DNA of 41,376 nucleotides from Hypsibius dujardini. Its lineage: Eukaryota > Tardigrada > Eutardigrada > Parachela > Hypsibiidae. The notes under the pieces were generated by a model, which was given only the letters and a program-made list of their open reading frames with translations, did no database searches and was not told the origin of the DNA. Position 1 is the first letter of the stretch; each line of letters opens with the position of its first letter. The position numbers and the translations under genes are program-made. The stretch lies in NCBI GenBank assembly GCA_001579985.1, contig LRSR01011551.1:1-41376 (forward strand), written 5' to 3'. This document shows, piece after piece, positions 1 to 11,559 of the stretch.

Positions 1-81
1 TCATCCTCCACAGGCACCACAAGAAATAGCAAAGGCAGTATTGCCTTTTAGTTAATCCGATAATGACGAACGTCTGAAAAA

Positions 82-3000
82 ATGCTGCTACGGATGATCT
101 ATTTTTTTCTTGCGCATCGTTGTGCATTATGCACAGTGACGCAGAGTACAGGTCCAATCGAAATCTGGATCGGCTCTCTCGGAACTGCCATGCCTGTATC
201 ACAACCTTATTCTAACGTAGCAGCCTACCAGATGGCCGCTGATGATCTAGCCTCGCAGACCAATAACAGCGTCATCTTTCGGTTTTCGTTTATGAAAGGT
301 CAACCGGCGGAGACGATCGAGCTCGACTGCCTGCAACGTTCCAACGACGCAGAGTATATCCTATCCCGATGGTATTACGACCGGAAGGCGTTGGGTCCTT
401 CCACAATTATGGGCTTAGCACAAACCGGTGCGTATACTGTGTAGCCATATTAGATGTTCACTTTCAGCACGAACGGATATTGCTTTGTCCTCAATTTTAG
501 AAAACAAAATGTAAATCTTTATAATTGGTTTGGCCCATTATGATATTCTTATCGAAAATCAAATGTGAACTCCGCGTACGGAATTGTTTTATTTGCCAGA
601 GGGTCGGGTCATTCAGCCACGTGCAAATATAATCCTTTTTGTTTTTTGGGACTGAATTTTTTGCGTTCCCCTCTCTCCTTCCACCTTCTCATCTCCTCCC
701 ATTGTCATGTTTTCGATGTTGGCCTTTGTCCTCTGACTCGAGAAACAGTAGATTATTTTTAATCATCCTTCATGTGTCCCAACCAAATTGAACGCTAGAT
801 TTTGTGCATTGCCGGTACGAGGGCTGAGCGACAAACACGAAATCCCATTTTTCTTCACCTCTTGGGTTATGTTCACACAACGTACCGAACGGATTGCCAA
901 ACTTCGAGGTGTCTGATTCGGAGATTAAGAAAAAGTTGGGCTTCCTAAAAATACGAACCTTGCGCCGCAGTCGCGATAACTCCAAAAGCGTGAAGTAAAT
1001 TTGCTGCAGTTAGGAAGCTCTAAATTGAATCTGGATAATCAATGGATGGTTCTTCATAAGAAGGCCTAGCTCGTTCCGCATCACTGCTTGGCTTTGTCTC
1101 GCATGCTCTTCACTGACATTATAGCTGCTTGGCAACTGGAACAATTACTCAAAAGGGGCATACCGACGTTGTGTCCTTTTTGTGTTTCCCGCCAGAATAT
1201 TTGTCCCCCGACATTCTCGGCCTTGAACATTCTGTCTTCACAAACATTATGGCCAGAAGAACAGTGTCTTACTTTGATTAGACACAAAGTCTCGTAGGCT
1301 AAATGTCGAAGGGAGAGGACATTTTGTCGGGATAGACAGAATGTCTGGAGAGACACAACAGAGTTGCCCCCCCCCCACAGAGTCGGGGGACACAATGTCT
1401 AGGGACATACCGTCTCCGTACCGATCCCTGGAGACACAAAGAGCCCCTGTGTATGGAAGAAAAGGAACCGACTTTAAAGCTTTCGAATTTGTAAATTTCA
1501 GGTTGTGTCGACGGCAGTACTCTGCACTTCCTTGCCGTCCAATGGAACATACTTTCCCTCACAAGGTAAACAAGATACTCACGATAAACATGCGGCGCCA
1601 ATAAAAAACGCGCCATTTTTGTACGCAGCGTGGACTCTCCGAAAGACGCCAAAGGCTCAGCGCCTACGTCATTCTGTTTGGCTTCCATGTCAATTTCGGC
1701 CTACGTGAAAACCCTGGCAAGCTTTTTCTCACAGTTTCACTTTGACACGTTGTACGCGTTACTTGATACTAGTTCACCGGGTGCGTATCGCACGGTGTTT
1801 GAAAAAATGACTCCTAGCGGAGAAGGCCTTCGCCAGCAGACGATTACGAAGACGCGTGTCAACATTACTCAACAAACTCACCTGGAACCCTTGCTCTTGA
1901 CGTTCAGCAGAGTCAGTCGCGGTAAATATAATCTATCCCACAAGAGTCTATTTTCAGACTGTGTAAGGGTCCTTACGAGCCGGAACTAGGACCCCTTACG
2001 GTAGGACCAGGGCATGGGCAAAAGGGAAAAACATTCAACATTCGGCATTTCGTTCTTGCTTATTTTGAAATCTGTAGGGTTGTGGGGAGTCTGATTTCCA
2101 ACGGAAACCAGGGATTCCAAAACACTTTCAAGTGCCTCAATGGAATCAATTTGATGAAGAAGCTGAATTGTTTGAATTGTTTGAAATCCGGGGGCTCACT
2201 TGGAAATCAGACCGCCGCACCCCTGAAAGATTCCAAATTGTTAGAAACAAAAGGTCGAATTTCGCTATAATTTTGCCCCTTTGCCTACCCGCTTGGTCCC
2301 ACCGTGCTGGATCCTTTCTTTGTGTTTTAAGGGCTCTTAACGAACCACTGTTTGAACATTTCAGAGGAGTTCTTTCAATTCTTAATGACGTATTTTTCTT
2401 TTAGTTTTACTATTTCTCGGGCATGCGACCAAGCTTCGTCGCCTTATGGTACTTTTGCTCAGGTTTTCGCAATTGATTTAGGCGTAATTATGATCAGCAA
2501 TTTATCTACTGTATCCTGCATTTAGGTGTCAGCATATCAACTAAATATGACGAACGGTCACTATGTGAGTTAATAACCGGAAATTTATTTCCTTGATGAT
2601 GATTCAATAGTTCCAATTTACTCATTGTACCAATTTACACAAACATATTTTTCAAATATTTATAATAAACAAGTTATTGCTTGCGCTTCGCGCTCGTAAA
2701 AGCCGCGAAATCGATGTTTATTTCGAACCATTTGGAGCGTAGTTTTTCCCGTTTGAGATATCACAATGCAAAACGAGCCGTATTCTAACAGGTTTCTAAC
2801 CTTTTGGCTCTCTAACTGTTCATGTCCATGTTCATGCCTGTGTAACTACAGAATCTGTATCTGTGAATGTGTTTCTGTGTCTGTCTGTTCCTGTGTTTGC
2901 ATTTCAGGTTTGTGTTTTTTTATGGGTTTGGTTTAGGGTTTAGGTCTTGGCGTAGGTCCTAATCTATATACGTGTGTCTGTGTCTGTGTTTTTTCCGTTT

Positions 3001-5649
3001 GAATTTCGAGTTCTAGGACTGGATTTGATCTGAGTCTCTTTATCTGTTTAACTGCATATCATTACGTCTGTTCATCTCTTCGCGCTGCATAACCAGATTT
3101 GTGTATTTAATATTTAAAATTGTGTTCAGTGTCACCTTGACGAAATTATAAAATCAAGGAATGTGTCCCTTGGAAAGCTAAGTTTTGAAATTTAATAGCT
3201 AAGTGACCGTCCTTATCATTAGTTGTATAAAAAAACGAACGTGATGAGGATAAAAAAGCTACGGCTTCGGTTGATTTAGGTTTTTGACAGCTGTATCTTC
3301 TCTCAACTGAATTTTTGGATGGCTCATTGACTGACGGGAAGAATTAAAATTAAAATTCCGATACTGTGCTCACTTAATATTGCAATAATATCGTTCATTT
3401 TACTCCAGGTTTATGTTGCAATTGAACCCATGAATGCACCTCAACGGTTCGGTCTGATGGACTGGCGGTACAACCGGTCAGACGACGAGGTAATGCCTTA
3501 ATTGCGTGCGTGGGATGATATCCGGATTACTCTAACATGATCAAATACAGAATCTGACGAATACTATTTTTCTAGCAAGCTCGTCTCGCATTCAAGTCGC
3601 TTTTCGTAGTAGAACTTCTGACGTTGGAATCTATGGCCCCGAATCACTCAACAGCTGCGTTTGCAGAGTTCCAGGCCCGACTATCCCATTACAATGACAC
3701 CAAATCAAGCGATGTGTGTTGCCATTCCCTTAATGCTTTAATTTCTAAGAATGTTTCAAAAGTAATAAATTATGATTGGGCTCTTAGATTAACCACGTTA
3801 ATCGGGACTGTTACGCTACTGTCATGCTCTTCGGCCAGGTGCGAGCACGTTTCTGCAGGCTAATGCTCCCATTTGATTATTTATTTAAATGTGTCGGGGT
3901 TTGATAGGTCGTCATGGAATCACACGCCAACGGGGCAGCTTTGACGGACGGTCAGGCAATGTCCAAGCAAATGCGAAACCGAACCTTCCATTTAGGCAAA
4001 TACGTCGGCGATGTCTTCATCGACGCGTACAATCAACGTACGCCCGACGTCCTACTCACGCACTTTGAAGGGCCTGACACTGTTCGGAAGGTATAATTCT
4101 GGACACGCAACCATGAATTTCACATGGCCATTCACAAAGTTCCTTTTAGAAGGTCTGTTATCTTGCAGCCGTTTCTTGTTTTATACGCCAATTCTTCGGC
4201 ATCCGGACTTCATCAAATTAATCCTATTGAATGGATCGAGAGAGAAGCATGGCCGCCCCCAAACCAACCCCCATGTGGATATGGCGACAGAGACGGGTCG
4301 ATCCTGTGCAATCTCACAAGTAGGTCTTTCAATATAAAGAGCTGCTTGCATACTTCAAGCCGTTTAGTCGGCGAAGATAACTGACTATCAACCAATCAAA
4401 TTTACTGATTTTTTATAACATAACGTGGACTACAAATATTTTTTTTTCGGTGTGTTGTTTAACCGTCTGAGAAGCAGTCAGCATACACTTGCTAGATTTG
4501 ACGGTCACATTCGATTTTCAGCGCGAGTTCTGGGTCTTTTCGTTTGCGGTTTTTTGGTTTGATATTTTTACCAAATATTTATTTAGATTAAAAAAATTGT
4601 GAAAAAAAACTTTTCAAAGGGGTAGGAACCTACTTAGCACCACCTTGCTAACACTTGCACCGCCCGAACATAATCTAGTCCCACATGTCGAATTTTTTTT
4701 CTCATTATCAGAAAAAATAAGGGACTTGAGACTGGTCCTTAGGGCATCTAGTAAAACTCGTATTGCAATGTTCGAGTGAATACAAATGGAGTTAAAAATT
4801 AGTAACCACCAGGAAAAGATTAGAACTCTGCCTAATGATTCGTTGCGCTACCACTGGTTGTAACCACTGCGAGTAACGTTAAAACTGACATTTCGTAACT
4901 ATGTAGTCACTCATGTGACGATTTTTTTTGTCAGCGGCGCCACGGTTCCGCCACTACTGAAACGGTTAAATTTGATGTTTGTGGGGAATTTCTCAATCGA
5001 TTCTGTTAGGATTTGCAAGGGATCATTCGGCACTTTCCCTAATCTAGCAAATTTTTGCTGGATCCGGTTCTATCCGTATACCCAAAACACCTGGTTACTA
5101 GAGGGTTAAATTTTGGGAAAAAGAAGGACAAAATTGTTTAGCCCTCCCTCAAATTTTGTAGGCCGAAGATCGTCGTAAATGTTTTTCGCCCCTTCGAGGT
5201 CAGTGACCTCCACGCGCCATTAGGTCGAGGTTAATAATACACATGTAATCCCGTCCGGAACTGTAAGGAGGGACCTTCTAATTGCTGTGACATTCAAATA
5301 TTTCAGCTATTCGTGGCTGGGAATACGGCATCGCCATCAGCGGCAGCCTGTTAGCCGTGATTGGTGCTGTCCACATCGTGCTCGGTCAGATGCGGTACGT
5401 GTCGATTTATTTTCGGATTTTTGTGTACCATTCTCCAAGTTGTCCGCCAAACGTCGAATGTTACTAGACTAGCGGTACTAAATGCATATCAAACGAATTT
5501 GTAGACGGGAGAATAAACAACTGTGGTGGAAACTAGCGGAGAATCAGCTAACATTGCCGCTCCAGACGAAACAACAATCTTTCCTGCATCGGTCGCTGTG
5601 GCTGTTTCCTCGAGCGATGAAATCCTGCCTTCCACTGTCCGATTTTTGA
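82..5649 (+). CDS. Natriuretic-peptide-receptor-like membrane protein, short-tailed (clearance-receptor type), 12 exons
   Basis: Likely a cell-surface peptide-hormone receptor. Exons by splice signal and phase: 82-440, 799-908, 1661-1921, 2405-2448, 2526-2564, 3409-3489, 3576-3713, 3788-3838, 3908-4090, 4169-4319, 5307-5394, 5505-5649. They sum to 1650 nt, about 549 residues, the size of NPR-C-type receptors. Order: signal peptide (MLLRMIYFFLAHRC...), ANF-receptor ligand-binding fold (GSLGTAMPVSQPYSNVAAYQ; KHEIPFFFTSW; LMVSAYQLNMTNGHYVYVAI; QARLAFKSLFVVELL; MSKQMRNRTF), a WPPPNQPPCGYG juxtamembrane stretch, one membrane helix (GIAISGSLLAVIGAVHIVLG, about residues 477-500), then a roughly 49-residue tail starting RRRENKQLWWKLAENQ. 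No kinase-homology or guanylate-cyclase exon is visible downstream, so it looks like a clearance receptor and not a cyclase. The weakest joins are the exon 1 donor (440; 427 is a rival site that breaks phase) and the last exon. Identity as an ANF-domain receptor is firm; the tail end is less so. Confidence 0.85.
1150..1445. repeat. Cluster of short near-palindromic words in receptor intron 2
   Basis: Several related words of about 12-14 nt built on GACACAaNGTCT or GACATTCTGTC recur in both orientations (for example agacacaaagtct, agacagaatgtct, gacacaatgtct), with runs of C/G between them. It is not coding in a consistent frame and probably is a decayed foldback or internally repetitive element. 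Confidence 0.4.
1955..2350. mobile_element. hAT-type MITE (copy 2) in receptor intron 3
   Basis: The ends match the better-preserved element at 22087-22648: right terminus read inward CAGTGGTTCGTTAAGAGCCC, left terminus CAGACTGTGTAAGGGTCC. Both copies share subterminal words (gggtccttac, ggTGGGCAAaagGG near the left; TTTTGCCCCTTTG near the right). There is no coding capacity. A clear 8-bp target duplication is not visible here, so the outer bounds are approximate. Confidence 0.6.
2640..3400. other. AT-rich intron with low-complexity TGTGTCTG and GTTTAGG runs
   Basis: This is intron 5 of the receptor gene. It contains a run of imperfect ctgtgtctg words (about 2860-3000) and two gtttaggg-like words near 2930. 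I see no coding exon, RNA gene or element ends in it. Confidence 0.5.
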
Positions 5650-6400
5650 GAAATCTGCACACAATTTTCAGAGGTTCTACACGGGCTGATTTAATCAATA
5701 CTAAGTCGAGCATACCACAGCGCCCCACAAGGAGCAGAGGACTAACTTCATGCACACTCTGCCAGGCACTATACTCCGTTGGATGAAATCAAGCCTGATT
5801 TTTTTCTCTATCCTCAATCATCATCATCTTATTTTACCTGTCATACTTAGAGACGTCCTATGAAGATAATACACATATCAGTTTTCTCACGCAGTAGTTA
5901 AAACTTGCTCTCGTAATGTGAACTTAAACGGTAGAGTGTATTACTGGGCATTGACTGGTTAAATCTTCTGTTGCCTTTTATTGTAACACGCGCTTTTTAA
6001 ATTGCTTTAACAGTAAGTGATAATTAATTTCACGGATATTACTAGCAGCAATTTATACGATTATCCAAGTATAGGTATGAGAAGGTTTAATTAAGGGTTG
6101 TCCAATGGTCCAGCTGGAAGCATTATCCTGTCACTCTACCGTGACATTTGATGCTACTTCGATTGGTTTTGCCATTTCGAACAGGAGCGTGTATTCCCCT
6201 ATCCCGCAAAATCTTTGGCAAGTATGTACTCTATAGCGTCCTTGTCAAACTTTCTCGAGCCATGTTTCGTTTTCCTACAGTTAGGAACTGAACCTTCCTC
6301 TGGGGGTAGGATAGGCCATCCCTCCTCTTCTTCGGACAACTACTGGCTCAAGCCATCCCCCTCCATCTCAGCTGCTCAGGAAGCCGTAATGGGCGAAGTC
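5650..6400. other. Spacer downstream of the receptor gene, nothing recognised
   Basis: Open frames here are short and unsupported. The frame from 5523 overlaps the last receptor exon in a different register and resembles no kinase-homology domain. No polyadenylation or RNA gene could be assigned with confidence. Confidence 0.4.
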
Positions 6401-6407
6401 GGTCTAG

Positions 6408-7389
6408 GGATGAAAACGGCTCAGTAGAACCTTAACCTGTTCAAACCGGTTTGAGTTTTGAGCCGAGCCGCTTTGGCTGCAGCTTAGCCAACTAGCGATG
6501 GTTTCGCCCAAATGCCCGGAGATTTCGAATAAACAATTCACGAATCCGACTCACTGGTGGTCCTTTTACGCGGTTCAATTAATGGTTTGCTCAATTATAT
6601 ACCGTATACAGATATTTAGCCAGCTCATATTTATATTTCTAGCCTTCAGAGTAAAGCTGCCCGGCCCTTTTTTGAATCTGAAAAAGAAAAGAAGGTTGCG
6701 CTCTCGTTCGCGTTGAACATAAAAAAGTACTCTTTATAGGGATAATTACACAGCTCTGTAGCAATGTTTCCAGCAATAAACATTCTAGTAACCGAGTCCT
6801 GTTGCAGTTAAGAAAAAGGGAGAAAACATTTTATGAACTATTTGTGTTCATGAAACTTTAGGGTAAATGTTTGTTTGTCCTGTGAACAATTGACTTTGGC
6901 GTTTGAATTCTCATTTACAATGTATATCCTCAATTATATAATGGTCTTATTACAAAGAATACTTATTTAGTGCGCGCCATTCTATTTGTCAACTAGACTA
7001 AAGGCTGCAACCCACTCGGTAGCGTCTTTTTATCGGGAATCCCACATCATGTATAAAGACCGAGAGAACATTCCAGAAGAATTCACAACAGAAAGAGCTA
7101 GACAAGAACTCAATCAATACTGCAACTTAACATGACGACGTGCGCTGGCCTTGTAGAGATATTTCTATACAATTAATAACGCCAAAATTATACACAATTT
7201 TAGAATGGATCGAAATTTTTTCCTCTAAGGAACCGAGCCGCGGCAAGAGCCGATGGCTCTGCTGAGATTTAAACTAAGCCGTTTCAAGCATGCTTGGTCG
7301 TCCAGCCGTAAAAATGACCCGGCTCAAGCCGGCTTAGGATTCGAGCCGAGCCGCGAACCAATCGGCTAAGCCGTTGTTATTCCTAGACG
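6408..7389. mobile_element. Non-autonomous hAT-like element (TAGGGATG...AACGGCT ends)
   Basis: The left end reads tctagggatgaaaacggct and the right end, read inward, gtctaggaataacaacggct, giving an inverted terminal repeat of the TAGGGATGGCAACGGCT type typical of many hAT-like families. Inside each end are repeated GAGCCGAGCC/GGCTCGGCTC words. No transposase frame is present. The interior includes segment 6905-7200, which also occurs at 25070-25640, so these bounds could hide nested insertions. The right half recurs at 20520-20704. Confidence 0.5.
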
Positions 7390-7740
7390 CCACCCCTGGG
7401 CATTTATTTTTGAAGAGAACTCTCCTGCTCGGCTTCAGACTGGCGCCGTTTTCGCCCACTGGCGCAGCAAACACTTTTTGGAGGTTGAAACGACGTTAGC
7501 TTTCCCGTCGTCGCAAGCTTTCTCTAGCAATAATGACGGGTCTCAATATGTACTGTAGGACATTTTTTGTGAGATCTCGCTTAAAAATTTGGAGTGAAGA
7601 CTTTACATCTGTGCAGTGAAGCAAACGGATGTCACATTCTTCGCCTACGAGCCGGTTTTGACTACCCCTCACATGCGAGGTAGGAAACTTAGAGGGGCGT
7701 ACTTTTTTCCTGTTGCTTACTTGGGGAAATATTCAACGGT
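7390..7740. repeat. Duplicated segment upstream of LRR family copies, copy 1
   Basis: This segment (cgccacccctgggc... through gaggttgaaacgacgttagct... to tgactacccctcacatgcgag) recurs at 20706-21040 and 25915-26260. In the latter two it lies just upstream of LRR gene copies D and E, and here upstream of copy A. That marks it as part of the duplicated gene unit. No open frame is conserved among the three copies. Confidence 0.75.
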
Positions 7741-8104
7741 CGAATTCAAAACCGTTTCAAAATAATATTTTTATTTAGATCCCATTTAGTAATGAATATA
7801 CACATTTATTTCGCCGGTCAAGCTTATTGAATTTTTTCGCTGAAATTTCATAGTTAGCAATTGTCATACTAGACTTGCTGATATGTGCAGTCAATTGCTT
7901 GATTGAAGGGCACAAGCTGTTGGTCCGTATGTGCCTTTCTGCTTTATTTATGTGTCACTGCCTTGTAGCATATCCAAAATCATTGAACGATGTACAGACA
8001 CACGCCGAAAAAAGAAAAAGTCACATGGCTGAATCATCCCGGTAGTGGCGGAAGGAATAACGCGAATTTTCAGATTCTCTTACTCCTCCGGTGTAATGAA
8101 TTAC

Positions 8105-8435
8105 ATTGAATCCGTGTCGTTGTGAGCCGGAAAAGAATCCAGCAACACAATAGAGTTCGTTCGGACGTTCGGCAGGAGGCACTGGTTGTACCATTCATCC
8201 AGAAAAAAGGCTTTGTACATCTTCCCAAACTTTGATGCGACGACGTGCACTTCAGACGACAGGACTTCTTTCATCCGCTCCTTGACAAATGGCCCGAATT
8301 ATTCATTCACTTCTTGCATACAAATGAACAGCGGTTTCATGACTCTGCCGTCAGTCGTGATGATTGGAATGATGGTGCAGGAAATGGTGGTCCCAGAGGG
8401 TGACGGTAGGACTGCTTCCACGCCACGAATACCTG
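8105..8435 (-). pseudogene. Decayed pogo/Tigger-like DDE transposase fragment, catalytic-core exon
   Basis: The minus strand reads an acceptor (tttcag at about 8436) followed by TTISCTIIPIITTDGR, VMKPLFICMQEVNE, a TAA stop, FGPFVKERMKEVLSSEVHVV, FFLDEWYNQCLLPNVRT and SIVLLDSFPAHND. The last piece is the second-aspartate motif of DDE_1 (pogo/Tigger/jerky) transposases (hydrophobic run, D, then H). The in-frame stop near 8298 and the lack of a third catalytic exon show it is dead. A probable upstream exon lies at about 8665-8830. Confidence 0.65.
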
Positions 8436-8550
8436 AAACAACAGACAAATCTATCAGTTAACAGGCATTACAGTAGCGAAGAGACGTTTAGTGCGCGCTG
8501 TTTTGACGTCCAGTAAGTATGATATATGTAACATACACCAATAAGCAGTC

Positions 8551-8660
8551 AAACAGACAGACAGACAAACAAACAGACAGAAAGACAGCCGAACAGACAG
8601 ACAGACAGACAGACAGACAGAAAGACAGACAGACAGACAGACAGATAAACAAACAGACAG
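8551..8660. repeat. (ACAG)n tetranucleotide microsatellite in a transposase intron
   Basis: About 110 bp of imperfect ACAG units with ACAA and AAAG variants. On the minus strand it sits in the intron just 5' of the catalytic exon of the transposase relic. The long SVCLSVCL frames here are translations of the repeat and not genes. Confidence 0.9.
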
Positions 8661-8664
8661 CACT

Positions 8665-8830
8665 GGCGACAGAGATAAATATCTCGCCTTGGATATCCAG
8701 TGAGCGCCCTGAATGCAAATCTTTTTGAAATTCAGATCACCATTGTAGAAATCGGAAGAATCCGGAAGTTCCAGTACTTCCTTCTCTATTACGGTTACAA
8801 ACTCTCGCGCTGCGCCTACTAATTTTTGTT
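8665..8830 (-). pseudogene. Probable upstream exon of the same decayed transposase
   Basis: The minus strand gives an open stretch containing REFVTVIEKEVLELPDSSDF, YNGDLNFKKICIQGAHWISK after an acceptor-like aaaattag. It lies in the right order and orientation to precede the catalytic exon at 8105-8435, with the ACAG tract in between. The assignment to the transposase comes from position and from its resemblance to the segment before the first aspartate in pogo-like proteins; no catalytic residue is seen. Confidence 0.35.
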
Positions 8831-9181
8831 GTTGACATAGAGCCGAGAAACGAACTTAGTGACTTTTTCCGCGATACAATGCGATTGATCTCGTGGTGAT
8901 CAGACGCTGATGGGTGAGGTCCTGATATGGCAGTTCTCGACATGGTTGGTGAACAAAGGTCAATTAAAATAAATCTGATTTAGTATCATTGAAACCATCT
9001 CGAGCTGATTCCTACTTTCCGCTCACGTCATGTCATCCCCACTGTACCTGCTTTCAAAGCAGAAAAGCACGCGCCCTGTTTGCGGCTTCAAATAGCCAAA
9101 GAATTGGGGCTGTCAATATCTGTCGCGGCAATTTCACACAACAGTTTCGTTATTCTTCCTTGAAACATCTCCAAACTGGGT

Positions 9182-10290
9182 ATGCATTTTGCGATGAGGA
9201 AATTCCACATCTTGGATATTTGTATTCTCGTCTGTACGTTAATCGGTAAGCTCACGGGACATTACCCACATCTAAATTGTTAGGGTTTTGCTGCTGGTGT
9301 TATGATATTATGTAATTCTGATTTTTCCCACTTAGCAATTTAATTTATGCACCACTCTAGGTGGATTGGACGCTGATGGATTGGAAGGTCTGGAATACGA
9401 GTCAGACGAAGGGAGCCAGGGCACGGACCAACCGGTAACCACATCACCCACCAGAGGTCGAATGAGAAAAGTTTTCAGTAAGCCGCTTCAGGAGAATTTC
9501 AATGGAAACCAAAATTGTAAACGGTATTTTTGCTCATTGCGTTTTAATTTTTCACAGCACGTTCAACAACACAGAATTCTCATTCGGAGTACGGTGAGTG
9601 GAAACGGGAGATTCACGTTGTTGAATCAGAAGTTGTTTCGGAAAACCCAAGGACTGACACTGTTAAAGTTTGTCCCATGGACCGTATTTCAGGCCTCTTT
9701 TAACTTTAAAGCGAATCTAAGAAACCAAAACGGCAAACTATAGATCTATGTCAGTGAACTATACAAAACGTGCACCACTGAATTGAGGGACATCTTTTTA
9801 AAATAATGTACAAATCTTCAGACTCAAAAGTGGTATACGGGTTCACGCTAGTAACTTTCTCCGTCGTTATGCAATTGGAATAATTTCAATCACATTAGAG
9901 AGCCCAATTATTGCGCTTCTCCTTTTTTACTTAAAAACCGGGTTTTTTGGTGCATTTTGAGTTTCCAGTTTTGACCTAAAATTAGAGATGCAAGATTAAA
10001 AATTGGCTGAACTTGATCCGGCGACGTTTTTCTCAAAACCAAAGTTGCCGTCAAATTGATTTGTTTCGTGTTGGATAGGACCCTTTACGCTAGAGCCAGA
10101 GGTGGGCAAAGGGGCAAAGTAATTTCTTTTCAACATTCAATCTTAAATTCAGCCTCTTGACCTTGATAATGTACAGTCTTGGCGGCATAAGGAACGGAAA
10201 ACATGAGATATTCTTTCCTGTTGATTGTGCCACGCCAATTTGATTGCCAAGATTATAGATGAACCGTTTTTATCCCTGATGGAAATGTAG
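9182..10290 (+). pseudogene. Secreted LRR family, copy A: exons 1-3 plus a remnant of exon 4
   Basis: Exon 1 (9182-9245) encodes a signal peptide (MHFAMRKFHILDICILVCTL). Exon 2 (9361-9477) is the acidic linker (GLDADGLEGLEYESDEGS...). Exon 3 (9558-9593) is the 36-nt microexon. All are intact and in phase 1. The large LRR exon is lost except for its last 120 bp or so (about 10168-10290), which still matches the family 3' end through the gaaatgtag stop. Sequence at 10070-10160 resembles a hAT-MITE end, so an insertion with deletion may have removed exon 4. Confidence 0.8.
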
Positions 10291-10494
10291 AATATCACGT
10301 GATTTTGATCCGGATTCCGGACAGTCAAACCGCCACTGTTTCCTTATGTGGGTATGAGGTAAGGGCAGCAATTCGGGCCACTTGCAAAACGTGTAACAAT
10401 TCGGGCCACCGGGATTCCAGGGGGCGCCATGCGCGTGCATTTAATTACTGCTATTGTTCATCACAAACCAAGGCAGACGAGACGACCCAGGAAC

Positions 10495-11508
10495 TTAAAT
10501 CATCAAATTTAAGGAGTAAAGAGATAATTTGTACTGTATTATACAGTACAGTTTTTGCCGCAGTTTTTTCACACGATCATTCACCGGCTTCGCACGCTTT
10601 TCAAGATTTTTTTTAACCGGCTCCTTCTGCTTTTCAAATTCCTTAATCACTGTAGAGGTCTCTTTCCGTTTTTCCTGCTTCTTTTTTGCCCAATCGAAAG
10701 CCTTTTTGTGACGTTCTTCCAGAACTTCCCGCACGGATTGATCGCTCCACAACTTTCCGGGAGAAGTGTCGAGGCGCCTATCAGCCACTTTTCGTTTTTT
10801 CGGAGGAATAGAACCGTTGAGACGTCGATGTATAGACTCTGCAATGTCGAATCCGGAGCTCGTTCCGCAAACCTGCTGGGAAATATACTGCATGGTGTAC
10901 TCAATGTTGGACTTTGGAAGTCCCAGGCGCTTAAGAGACGCGCCTAGAATTTGGTCTTCCTCAAAAAGAGAATTCGTGGTGGGTTCCTCCTGTGGCGGCA
11001 CTGCTTTCGCTACAATATGAACGGTTTCTTGGATGACTTTGGAGTCGAAAGGGAACAGACCGGTTTTTCGGAAACCGGATTGTAGGAAGTCACGTAGATT
11101 GAGCTTTGACCAGAGGATATTGAGATGAGCCGGAAATGTGTTCCGTATCAGCTAAACAGAAAAACGCAAAAAAATTAACGAATCAAATGCATGAAAAGAA
11201 TCATTTGGGCGGTCATACCATATCGCATAGTATTGTACCTAATCGTATCCTTCGGTGTTCAGATGCAGTTGTTCCAAATGACGGCGCCATTTATATTTTA
11301 CCCCTCCAAATACGCAGACATCGAGCGGCTGGAGTTTACCGGTTTGGCCGGCGGGAAAAACCACGATCTTGATTTCGCGATTTGACTGCATGCACACATC
11401 GAAGAAGCCAAGGTTGAAAAGATGGCTGGAATGCCCATCCATGAATATGACATTCTGCAACACAATCAATGCAAAGTTTAGGAAAGCAGGCAGTGATCGG
11501 GAAGGAAA

Positions 11509-11559
<51 letters not shown>

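Noticed and set aside
2920-2950. Telomere-like gtttagggtttagg
   Set aside because: Only two imperfect units inside an intron; too short to be an interstitial telomeric tract.
5523-5786. 87-codon frame overlapping the last receptor exon
   Set aside because: Out of phase with the exon 11 donor and without similarity to a kinase-homology domain.
8551-8660. Regularly spaced repeats as a CRISPR array
   Set aside because: A tetranucleotide microsatellite without unique spacers, in a eukaryotic context.
8454-8728. Long repetitive frames on both strands ([16 protein letters not shown]) here and at 11336-11752 and 40958-41350
   Set aside because: They are translations of the ACAG/CTGT microsatellites; no start context, composition or splice support.
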